From Cytophagales bacterium (GTDB lineage: Bacteria > Bacteroidota > Bacteroidia > Cytophagales > Spirosomataceae), in contig JANSYO010000001.1 of assembly GCA_024742395.1 (NCBI GenBank), positions 62,001-126,000 of the forward strand: a stretch of 64,000 nucleotides of DNA. Reading direction: 5' to 3'. Below are positions 34,498-41,971 of the stretch, one piece after another. The position numbers and the translations under genes are program-made. The notes under the pieces were generated by a model. It was not told the DNA's origin. It worked only from the letters and a program-made list of their open reading frames with translations, and did no database searches. The stretch's first letter is position 1; each line of letters starts with the position of its first letter.

Positions 34498-35520
34498 TTA
34501 ATTAATATACACATTGCCAGAGCTTGTAGAGATTTTCACCTGTACACCCCCTCCATTCACTGTGCCAGACACCCTGTCTTTATCAAAGGAGCCGTTGAAG
34601 TTTTTGTACTCCTTTATACTCACACGATTCCCTTTGATATCCAGGTCCATTCCTTTATTAAAGGGCATATCTACATCAATATTGCCACCGCTGCTGTGGA
34701 GCACCAGAAAATCTCCTACTTCTGTAATATCGGCATGAATGCCCCCTCCACTGGTATTGGCTTTTACACTTCCTCTGATAGCATCCAATGAAATAGACCC
34801 TCCTGAGGTAGAAGTAAAAAGTTCTCCTTCTACGCCATCCACTCTTACGCTCCCACCGCTGGTAGTAGCTCTTATACTTCCGTACATATTACCCAAGCTG
34901 ATGCCCCCACCACTGGTGGTAAGTCTAACTGTACCGGCCACATTTAAGGCTTCTATTCCTCCTCCACTGGTAGTTAAATCAATGTTATCTTCACTGTCTT
35001 TAATTTTAATACCTCCGCCTGAGGTTCTTCCTCTAACGTTACCTCTTAGACCAATAAGATCCAGTCCCCCTCCACTCGTGGTGAATTTTAAATCGCCCTC
35101 AAGGTTAGCCATTTTAATTCCGCCGCCACTGGTGTTTAATTCTGTATTGATTTGCTCCGGAGAATATACCTTAAAAGAAATAGTCAGGCCATTTTTCCAT
35201 GTCCAGCCTCTGGAGTTGTTTTTTGCAAAACACACCAACGTATTGCCCTCTTGTCTTACCTCAAGTGTATAATCTTCGAGTCTGTCTTCAATTTCACTCG
35301 CAGATAACTTACTGCCATTGCTTGATTTAACATACACTTCCACTACAGCTTCGGCATTATCTCTGCCCAATACTGTAATACTTCCGCCTGAGGTTTTCAC
35401 ATCCAGATTCCTGATTTGGGATGCCTTAAATGATTTGGTCATGTATGGGCTTGTTTGTGCAGATACGCCAAAACTTGAAGCACCTAATACTAGAAGAGTT
35501 AATAGTTTTTTCATTTTCAT
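34498..35520 (-). CDS. DUF4097 secreted beta-solenoid protein
   Basis: The 340-residue precursor has a Sec signal peptide (LLTLLVLGASSFGVSAQ). The mature part carries about ten copies of a T-S-G-G-[GS]-[IVL] unit with a period near 19-20 residues (TSGGGIKMANL, TSGGGLDLIGL, TSGGGIKIKD, TSGGGIEALN, TSGGGISLGN, TSGGSVRVDG, TSGGSISLDA, TSGGGIHADI), as expected for a right-handed beta solenoid of the DUF4097/DUF4098 group. It is exported to the periplasm or cell surface; function unknown. MKMKK at 35520 or MKK at 35514 may be the start. The gene has its own enhancer and sigma-54-like promoter of the same design as the permease operons, so it is probably in the same regulon. Confidence 0.92.
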   Translation of the reverse strand: MKMKKLLTLLVLGASSFGVSAQTSPYMTKSFKASQIRNLDVKTSGGSITVLGRDNAEAVVEVYVKSSNGSKLSASEIEDRLEDYTLEVRQEGNTLVCFAKNNSRGWTWKNGLTISFKVYSPEQINTELNTSGGGIKMANLEGDLKFTTSGGGLDLIGLRGNVRGRTSGGGIKIKDSEDNIDLTTSGGGIEALNVAGTVRLTTSGGGISLGNMYGSIRATTSGGSVRVDGVEGELFTSTSGGSISLDAIRGSVKANTSGGGIHADITEVGDFLVLHSSGGNIDVDMPFNKGMDLDIKGNRVSIKEYKNFNGSFDKDRVSGTVNGGGVQVKISTSSGNVYIN

Positions 35521-35634
35521 TATGTTTATAGTTTAAAGACATGCTACCTAGATGTCAAGTGATGATCATCGGTTGCCTACCCGAGTATATAATAGTCTGA
35601 AAATTACTATCCATCAGGGGTACTATTATGATAT

Positions 35635-35651
35635 CACAACTTATTTGCCAA
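35635..35651 (-). promoter_or_regulatory. Sigma-54-like promoter of the DUF4097 gene
   Basis: On the minus strand it reads TTGGCAA-N5-TTGTG: -24 GG intact, -12 TTG intact, with C replaced by T. It lies 63 bp downstream of the centre of the proximal palindrome and roughly 115 bp before the start codon. Confidence 0.62.
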
Positions 35652-35704
35652 AGCTATAAACCATTGATTTTTTGAATCTTATGAACTATTAGCAATTTTT
35701 ATTC

Positions 35705-35738
35705 GTTCAAATTAGAACACAGCTGTTCGAATTCGGAC
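35705..35738 (-). promoter_or_regulatory. Tandem 14-bp palindromes (enhancer) of the DUF4097 gene
   Basis: GTTCAAATTAGAAC (35705-35718) and GTTCGAATTCGGAC (35725-35738) start 20 bp apart, with centres 63 and 83 bp upstream of the -24 GG. They occupy the 380-bp region between DUF4097 and the divergent second Crp/Fnr gene; no plus-strand TGGCA box is present, so they most likely serve DUF4097. Confidence 0.7.
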
Positions 35739-35900
35739 ACAGCAATCGTTTGCATCGATAATAATTCTCGGCTTGAGTATTAATAACTATACAAACTGTT
35801 CTTTTTAGTAAAAGATCCGTAATTTTGCGTGTTGCCGAACCTATCTATTATACTGTCAAAGAACCTATAAAGAAGATTTTAAGAATTAACACAGACTAGT

Positions 35901-36503
35901 ATGATAGTTTTGCAAGAAACCTTGGGTAAAAGATATGGCATCACTGAAGAGGATGTAGAGAGAATACTTCCGCTTTTTGAGCAAGTTAATTTCCCAAAAC
36001 ACTCTTTTCTTATTCAATCAAATGAGATTTCTAAGAACCTTTTTTACATCAGTAAAGGACTGGTTAAAGAGTTCTACACCTTTGATGAAATCAATGACGA
36101 AGACAATATTACCCAATTCATGAAAGAGGGTGATTTCTATTTTTCAATTAATTCATTCTTAGAGAATAAGCCTTCAGATACCATTACTCAGGTATTGGAA
36201 CATTCTAAAATTTACATACTCTCTTTAGAGAAGATGCAAGAGTACAAGAAGGAGATTCCCGGGCTTCAGATTTTGACAAGTCAGGTTTGTCGCGACTGCC
36301 TTTTAAGACTTAGCAGCAGGATTAATATCTTTATGAAAAGTAGAAAGGCGAAAGACAGATATAACTTTTTCCTTGAAGCAAACAGAGAATTGAATAACAG
36401 ATTAAGCGATAAGAACATTGCTTCGTACCTTCAGATCAATTCTAGTACTTTAAGCCGGATCAGAACTGCCCCTTATACAGCGGTTAAAAGCGATCAAGAC
36501 TAA
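35901..36503 (+). CDS. Crp/Fnr family regulator, copy 2
   Basis: The 200-residue paralog of the protein at 30937-31512 has the same layout: barrel FEQVNFPKHSFLIQSNEISKNLFYISKGLVKEFYTFDEINDEDNITQFMKEGDFYFSIN, dimer helix CRDCLLRLSSRINIFMKSRKAKDRY, and DNA-binding end LSDKNIASYLQINSSTLSRIRTAPY. The canonical cAMP-contact residues are not evident. With copy 1 it brackets the ATPase, TolC, lipocalin and DUF4097 genes. It is divergent from DUF4097 and convergent with permease operon A. Confidence 0.88.
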   Translation: MIVLQETLGKRYGITEEDVERILPLFEQVNFPKHSFLIQSNEISKNLFYISKGLVKEFYTFDEINDEDNITQFMKEGDFYFSINSFLENKPSDTITQVLEHSKIYILSLEKMQEYKKEIPGLQILTSQVCRDCLLRLSSRINIFMKSRKAKDRYNFFLEANRELNNRLSDKNIASYLQINSSTLSRIRTAPYTAVKSDQD

Positions 36504-36712
36504 ATTGCTTTTAGCCATTGAAAAGAGAGGATGCATGCAATTATGTATGTATATTTTTTTCTGACAAATTTGGAAGAACTTTTGGAAAGCATACACCCTC
36601 ACTTTAAAAGGGCTGTCTATAATTAAATAGACATGTAAATTTGAGCAGAGTATTTCTCAAATGAAATGCACTTTTATGGAAATATCGTTTTGACCTTTCT
36701 CAAATATAAAAA

Positions 36713-36732
36713 ATGATATTTATCATATTTCT
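36713..36732 (-). terminator. Possible terminator of permease operon A
   Basis: In the 261-bp convergent gap, the minus strand carries a short AT-rich inverted repeat ATGATAAATATCAT followed by TTTTTTAT. The loop is very tight, so this is weak. A second AT-rich repeat (TGTCTAT-AATTAA-ATAGACA, 36614-36633) lies nearer the Crp/Fnr gene. Confidence 0.3.
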
Positions 36733-36764
36733 TCTTAAGAAACGCTGATTTCAAACGATTTCGG

Positions 36765-37055
36765 TCAAATTTGAGTTTTTTCCATTACCTTCTTCATTTC
36801 ATCTCTTTTCACAAAAGTAATTGGCACAAATTCATCGGTAGGTGAACCAATAAAGTAGAGCCTCCAATCATGGTCATAATCTTTTAATAAATGTTTTATA
36901 CACTCTGCTCTGTCGACTGTCGGAACAGTACAATCTTCCCAGTAAAATAATTCTACGCGATAGTGTAGCTGTTGCTTTTCACCATTGATAGTTACTTCTA
37001 TTTCTACATCTTGTTTTCCTTTGCCTTGTGGCAATGGTATTGCTATATGTGCCAT
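36765..37055 (-). CDS. Hypothetical protein, 96 aa, last gene of permease operon A
   Basis: The family is not recognised. It is soluble and beta-rich at the N-terminus (VEIEVTINGEKQQLHYRVELFYWEDC), with a helical middle (TVDRAECIKHLLKDY) and the ending WRLYFIGSPTDEFVPITFVKRDEMKKVM. No signal peptide is visible. It is 19 bp downstream of a permease gene on the same strand, so it should be made together with the four permeases and might be a cytosolic accessory; that is inference from position only. Confidence 0.7.
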   Translation of the reverse strand: MAHIAIPLPQGKGKQDVEIEVTINGEKQQLHYRVELFYWEDCTVPTVDRAECIKHLLKDYDHDWRLYFIGSPTDEFVPITFVKRDEMKKVMEKTQI

Positions 37056-37074
37056 GTGTTTTGGGGTTGGTTAA

Positions 37075-39471
37075 TTATTCGTTTTTTAATGATTCTACCG
37101 GATTAAGAAATGCCGCCTTTACTGCTTGAAAAGAAACTGTAAGAAAAGCTACTGTTAATGCTACGAGAGCGGCCACTATAAATATCCAGGCTTGCATTTC
37201 TTCGCGATATGTATAGCTAGCCAGAAACTTCTTACCTGCGAAGAATGCCAGAGGAAAGGAGATGAGCAAAGAGATAAACGTAAGGATCAAAAAGTCCTTT
37301 GTCAGTAAGCTTACAATACTTGCCGTAGAAGCCCCTATGGCTTTTCTGATACCTACTTCCTTGGTTCGTCTCTCTGAGGAAAGCAAGGCCAGCCCGAAGA
37401 GTCCAATACATGAAATGAATATGGTCAGTAATGTACTGATAAATGTGATCTCTTTCCACTTTGATTCTCTTTCATAGGCTTTTTTGTTTTCAAGGCTTTT
37501 AAATCGATAAGAGTATGACTGGTAAGGGAATAAATCTTTAAATGCAGTTTCAATATGTGCTAAACTTTCAGATTCTGACTCGGGTTTAATTTTAATATTT
37601 ACCATGCCATAACCAGTGGGTCTCATAGTAAAAAGCTGCGGACCTATCTCGCTACTGAGACTTAGATAATGATAATCTTTGACCACACCAATCACAGAAT
37701 ATTTCTTTACATCGGAATACCAAAAATCTACTTGTTGCCCTATGGGCTGTTTCCAGCCTGCTTTTTTCACAAAACTCTCGTTAACCAAAATGGCTGAGGA
37801 GGCATCAGAGGGAAAATCTTCAGAGAAATTTCTACCCGCTGTAAGCTGTAATTTTAGCAATGGCAGATAGGCTTCGTCAATAGTCTCGTAGGCAAAGTTT
37901 AATTCGTCTTTTCCATTGACCATGGCTGATTTAATCCAACCTCCACTATTTTTAGGTGCTACCCCTTTTATATTCGGGTTGCTAATGAGCTTTTCTTTAA
38001 ATATATCTACTTTCCCTTTGTCTAAATTTCTACCAAAATTGACTTCGATTATATTTTCATCGTCATATCCAAGATCCTTGTTAATCAAATAATTAAACTG
38101 ATTATATACGGTTAGTGACAACACTATTAAAAAGCCTGCCAAAGCAAATTGTACCACTACAAGTGTTCTTTGAAGATAGTTTTTACCAGAAAGCTTAAAC
38201 CGGTTATATAAAGATGTTACCGGACTTTGACTACTCAATACCAAAGCAGGATAAAAACCGGCTAAGGTACTGGTAATTACAAATGTCAAAATGTATATAC
38301 TTACTAACTGATAGTCTAGCAAATAATCAAATGACAGGGCTTTGTTTGCCAGATCATTAAACTTGGGTAAAAAGAGATGAACCAACAAAATCGCCAAAAT
38401 AAATGCCAGAAAGCCTATCAAATAAGACTCTCCCAAAAACTGATAAATAAGCTGCCTTCTGTCTCCGCCAACTACCTTTCTGAGGCCAATTTCCTTGGCT
38501 CTTTTAAGAGACTGAGAAATAGTTAAATTGATAAAGTTTATACAAGCAATTATCAACAAGAAAATTGCAATAGCCGAGAGTAAGTAAGAAAGAACAGGAT
38601 TGCTGCCGTCTTTTAAACCATTTTGTGCCAAATAATCTGTACTTAAATGAATCTTTTCAAGAGGCTGCAAAAGGTATTTTGTCTTCTCCATATCCCCGTA
38701 AGTTTCCTGCATCTCCTTGAATGTCTGTGCAGTTTCTTTTTCATAGTAGGCGGCCATAGAGGCTTCAACTTCTTCCTTTCGGGAGTTTTCTTCCAGTAGC
38801 ACAAAAGTGTTCAGGAAAAAGTTAAACCATTGTTCACCTTCTATATTTCCGGCATTATTTTCGGCATAGGCTAATAAAATGTCGAATTTAATACTTGAGT
38901 TTTGAGGAGTCTTTTTTGAAATACCTGTTACGGTATAATATTCAAATTCGTCGGCCTTTTTTATTTCTAGTGTTTCATTTAATGCATTCTTTTTCCCAAA
39001 AAATTGAAGGGCTTTTTCCTCAGAAATAACAATTGATTTCGGTTTATTTAGGGCGGTTTGTTGGTTTCCGTATATTAGTGGAAAGTTAAATACCGAAAAG
39101 AAAGAAGGGTCCACACTTAACATTTCAAAGCCTTCAACACCGTTCTGGAGTTTTATATCGTTGTATTCGCCTTTCACCCTCACATATTCTTTAATACCAG
39201 GTACATTGGCCTTAAACATAGGGCCTTGCGGGTTTCCGGTGTTGCTGTCTGAGCCACCTTTGCTTCCGTCAGGATTGTACCAATCATTTACAACCCTGTA
39301 GATTTGAGGACCCTGTTCATGAAAACGATCATAACTTACTTCGTCTTTCACATACAGCGTGATAAGCATTACAACAGCGAGGCCCAGGGATAAACCCAGA
39401 ATGTTGATTGTACTAAACACTTTATTTCGTGCGAGGTTTCTCCAAGCTATTTTAAAGTAATTTTTTAGCAT
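37075..39471 (-). CDS. MacB/FtsX-type ABC permease (array member 1)
   Basis: The 798-residue protein is built as two fused MacB-like halves. A membrane helix (about 20-42) is followed by a large periplasmic domain (45-290), three helices with FtsX motif, a further helix, a second periplasmic domain (about 460-680) and a final three-helix FtsX unit. Cytoplasmic coupling motifs RAKEIGLRKVVGG (near residue 325) and RTKEVGIRKAIGAS (about 95 residues from the end) are intact, and the tail is the array-typical NPVESLKNE. It has no ATPase domain, so it needs a separate LolD/MacB-type ATPase. Such permeases use transmembrane mechanotransmission to move substrate already in the periplasm. Fourth permease of operon A, 14 bp after the previous one. 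Confidence 0.93.
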   Translation of the reverse strand: MLKNYFKIAWRNLARNKVFSTINILGLSLGLAVVMLITLYVKDEVSYDRFHEQGPQIYRVVNDWYNPDGSKGGSDSNTGNPQGPMFKANVPGIKEYVRVKGEYNDIKLQNGVEGFEMLSVDPSFFSVFNFPLIYGNQQTALNKPKSIVISEEKALQFFGKKNALNETLEIKKADEFEYYTVTGISKKTPQNSSIKFDILLAYAENNAGNIEGEQWFNFFLNTFVLLEENSRKEEVEASMAAYYEKETAQTFKEMQETYGDMEKTKYLLQPLEKIHLSTDYLAQNGLKDGSNPVLSYLLSAIAIFLLIIACINFINLTISQSLKRAKEIGLRKVVGGDRRQLIYQFLGESYLIGFLAFILAILLVHLFLPKFNDLANKALSFDYLLDYQLVSIYILTFVITSTLAGFYPALVLSSQSPVTSLYNRFKLSGKNYLQRTLVVVQFALAGFLIVLSLTVYNQFNYLINKDLGYDDENIIEVNFGRNLDKGKVDIFKEKLISNPNIKGVAPKNSGGWIKSAMVNGKDELNFAYETIDEAYLPLLKLQLTAGRNFSEDFPSDASSAILVNESFVKKAGWKQPIGQQVDFWYSDVKKYSVIGVVKDYHYLSLSSEIGPQLFTMRPTGYGMVNIKIKPESESESLAHIETAFKDLFPYQSYSYRFKSLENKKAYERESKWKEITFISTLLTIFISCIGLFGLALLSSERRTKEVGIRKAIGASTASIVSLLTKDFLILTFISLLISFPLAFFAGKKFLASYTYREEMQAWIFIVAALVALTVAFLTVSFQAVKAAFLNPVESLKNE

Positions 39472-39485
39472 AACTAATTCCCTTT

Positions 39486-41918
39486 TTACTCACTCCTTAA
39501 AGATTTTACCGGATTCACTACTGCCGCCTTTATACTTTGATAACCAACGGTTAAAATAGCGATACAAACAGCGGACACCCCAGCCAGAACCAGCACCCAC
39601 CAGCTGATTTCGATTCTATATGAAAAATCCTGTAGCCACTTATTCATGGCATACCAGCCCAGCGGAATAGAAATTAAAATAGCCAGGCCTACCAGCTTCA
39701 GGAAATCAAAAGTAAGCCTGTAAACTATTTGCGAAACACTGGCTCCCATGACTTTTCTTACTCCTATTTCTTTCGTACGTTTCTGAGCATTAAAAGCAGC
39801 CAAACCAAACAAGCCCAGACAGGCAATAAGCAAAGAGATGAAAGTAAAGGTCATAAATATTTTCCCTAATCGCTGTTCTGTCTCATAGGTGTTATTGAAA
39901 GAATCATCCATGAAATAATGATTAAATGGTTGACCAGCTGCCACAGTACCCCATTTTTCTTCAATAGCTCCAATTGTATTGCTAAAATCGCCAGCTTCTA
40001 GCTTGACTACCAGCTTATTAGCATATTCTCCCAAATAAAAACTCAAAGCCCCTATTTCATCTTTAAATGACTCAAAATGGAAATTTTTAACGACTCCAAT
40101 AATGGTGTAAACATTCTCCGGCTCACCTCCTGGGGAATCTCCCAGCTTTCTCCCAATCGATTCTTCTGGCTGTAATCCCAGAATGGCCAGAGCTGTTTCA
40201 TTAATTATAATTCCGGTAGAATCTGTGCTGAAGCTTTTATCAAAATCTCTGCCTGCCAGCATTTCAAAATCCAAAGTTTCAACATAATCATGATCCACCC
40301 TCCAGGCTTGCATTTGGACTGTTTTATCGTTGTCACCATTGCCTAGTAAAGAATATCCATTGTCTGATCTGTTTGAGGGTGTGGGCAAGTAACTGCTTAA
40401 GGTGGCAGACTTCACTCCATTTAAACTCAAAACTTCATTCTTAAATGTTTCTACCTGTTCGCCGGCAGCATAGACATCATCAATAATCAAAATCTGGTCT
40501 TTACTATAGCCCAAATCTTTATTCTGAATAAACTTCAGTTGCTGAAAAACCACCAGTGTACTAATGATTAAGAATATTGATATAGCAAACTGAAAAACGA
40601 CCAAAGCATTTCTGACTTCTCCACCACCAGTACTGGATTCACCATCGCCTTTAAGCACCTTTACCGGAACAAACCTTGATAAAAAGAAGGAAGGGTAGCT
40701 GCCCGACACCATTCCCAGAATGGCTGTACTTACAAGAATAATCAACCAGAACATGGGGCTTAAGAATGGTATTTCAATCTCTTTACCAGAGAGCTGATTA
40801 AAGTATGGCGTAAGAACCAAAGCCAACAAAATAGCTATTAAAAGTGATAGGAAAGAGACCACGCCAGACTCCGTTAAAAATTGACGGATCAGGCCCGACT
40901 TATTAGAGCCCAGCGTTTTTCTTATGCCTACTTCTTTGGCTCTTTTTAAAGACTGGGCTGTTGAGAGGTTCATAAAATTGACTACCGCAAGCACGATCAG
41001 AAACAAGGCAATGAATGATAAAATATAAACAGTCTGTTTTGTGCCGTTTGTATTCATCTCGGCTACTCGGTTCCCAGATAGATGCAGATCTAGCAAAGAA
41101 ACTGTACTGTAGCGAATATAGTTACCATCAGCCTCAAACTTCTCTCTGTTAAGGTTCGGCATGAATTTCTCGGCATAAGGCACCATATACTTATCAAACA
41201 ATATCTGTAGGGGCTGCTGAAGATCAGCCGCTTTAGCAGATGGAATCAACTTTATGAACGTATTAAAGTTATTGCTTCCCCATTCTTGGCTTTTGGCTTC
41301 TTCATAGCCTGCCATTGACATGAAAACAGAGTAATTCCTTAAAAAGGAATTCTTAGGTAAATCAGGAATAACACCTGTCACCTGGTATGTTTCTTCATTA
41401 TTAATAGTAATACTTTGCCCTAAAGCAGAGCTGCTTCCAAAATGTTTTCTGGCAGTGGTTTCTGTCAGCACTACTGTATTAGGCTGCTCAAGGGCGGTTT
41501 TAGCGTCTCCCTCTGAGAGGTTTAGACCAAAAAACTGCAGAAAATTAGCGTCGGCAAAAGTACTCTGCTCTTCTTTTTGATTTTGAAGAGTTTCGGGTCT
41601 TCTTACCAGCATGCTGCCCCAGGTTCTGAAACGAGTAGCATCTTCTATCTGATCAAAATCCTTTTTTACCGCAGCTGCTAAGGGAGGTACAACCACGGCA
41701 AACTCCTGAGCCTGACCACCAAACTTGATATCAACATTTACTCTATGAATTCTTTCAGCATCTGCAAAGCTTTTATTATTACTGAACTCATCGACAATAT
41801 AAAGTGATATTAATAACGCCCCGGCCATACCTACAGCAAGACCAAATGTGTTTAGAAAAGTGAAAAAGGGTTGCTTTTTCAGGCTTCTCCAGGCGATTTT
41901 CAGGTTATTCTTTAACAT
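39486..41918 (-). CDS. MacB/FtsX-type ABC permease (array member 2)
   Basis: This 810-residue permease has eight predicted membrane helices (about 20-42, 292-315, 345-370, 388-408, 433-458, 685-707, 735-755, 772-792) and two periplasmic domains between them. The coupling motifs RAKEVGIRKTLGSNKSGL and RTKEIGVRKVMGASVSQI are intact; the tail is NPVKSLRSE. It is the closest relative of the next upstream permease: the N-termini share MLKNNLKIAWR, LKKQPFFTFLN and GMAGALLISLYI, and the spacers before both start codons begin with the same 16 bases. That points to a fairly recent tandem duplication. Confidence 0.94.
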   Translation of the reverse strand: MLKNNLKIAWRSLKKQPFFTFLNTFGLAVGMAGALLISLYIVDEFSNNKSFADAERIHRVNVDIKFGGQAQEFAVVVPPLAAAVKKDFDQIEDATRFRTWGSMLVRRPETLQNQKEEQSTFADANFLQFFGLNLSEGDAKTALEQPNTVVLTETTARKHFGSSSALGQSITINNEETYQVTGVIPDLPKNSFLRNYSVFMSMAGYEEAKSQEWGSNNFNTFIKLIPSAKAADLQQPLQILFDKYMVPYAEKFMPNLNREKFEADGNYIRYSTVSLLDLHLSGNRVAEMNTNGTKQTVYILSFIALFLIVLAVVNFMNLSTAQSLKRAKEVGIRKTLGSNKSGLIRQFLTESGVVSFLSLLIAILLALVLTPYFNQLSGKEIEIPFLSPMFWLIILVSTAILGMVSGSYPSFFLSRFVPVKVLKGDGESSTGGGEVRNALVVFQFAISIFLIISTLVVFQQLKFIQNKDLGYSKDQILIIDDVYAAGEQVETFKNEVLSLNGVKSATLSSYLPTPSNRSDNGYSLLGNGDNDKTVQMQAWRVDHDYVETLDFEMLAGRDFDKSFSTDSTGIIINETALAILGLQPEESIGRKLGDSPGGEPENVYTIIGVVKNFHFESFKDEIGALSFYLGEYANKLVVKLEAGDFSNTIGAIEEKWGTVAAGQPFNHYFMDDSFNNTYETEQRLGKIFMTFTFISLLIACLGLFGLAAFNAQKRTKEIGVRKVMGASVSQIVYRLTFDFLKLVGLAILISIPLGWYAMNKWLQDFSYRIEISWWVLVLAGVSAVCIAILTVGYQSIKAAVVNPVKSLRSE

Positions 41919-41971
41919 AGCTTTTAAATTAATACTTTCAAAAAAATCACGGGCTCATCCTCTCCGATACC

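Noticed and set aside
34514-35272. Long open frames antisense to the DUF4097 gene
   Set aside because: They are shadows caused by the repeated Ser-Gly-Gly codons, which read as Pro/Leu-rich text on the other strand.
34498-35520. Nucleotide repeats in the DUF4097 gene considered as a CRISPR-like or tandem-repeat array
   Set aside because: The repeats are in frame, imperfect and encode the solenoid TSGG motif; there are no spacers or cas genes.
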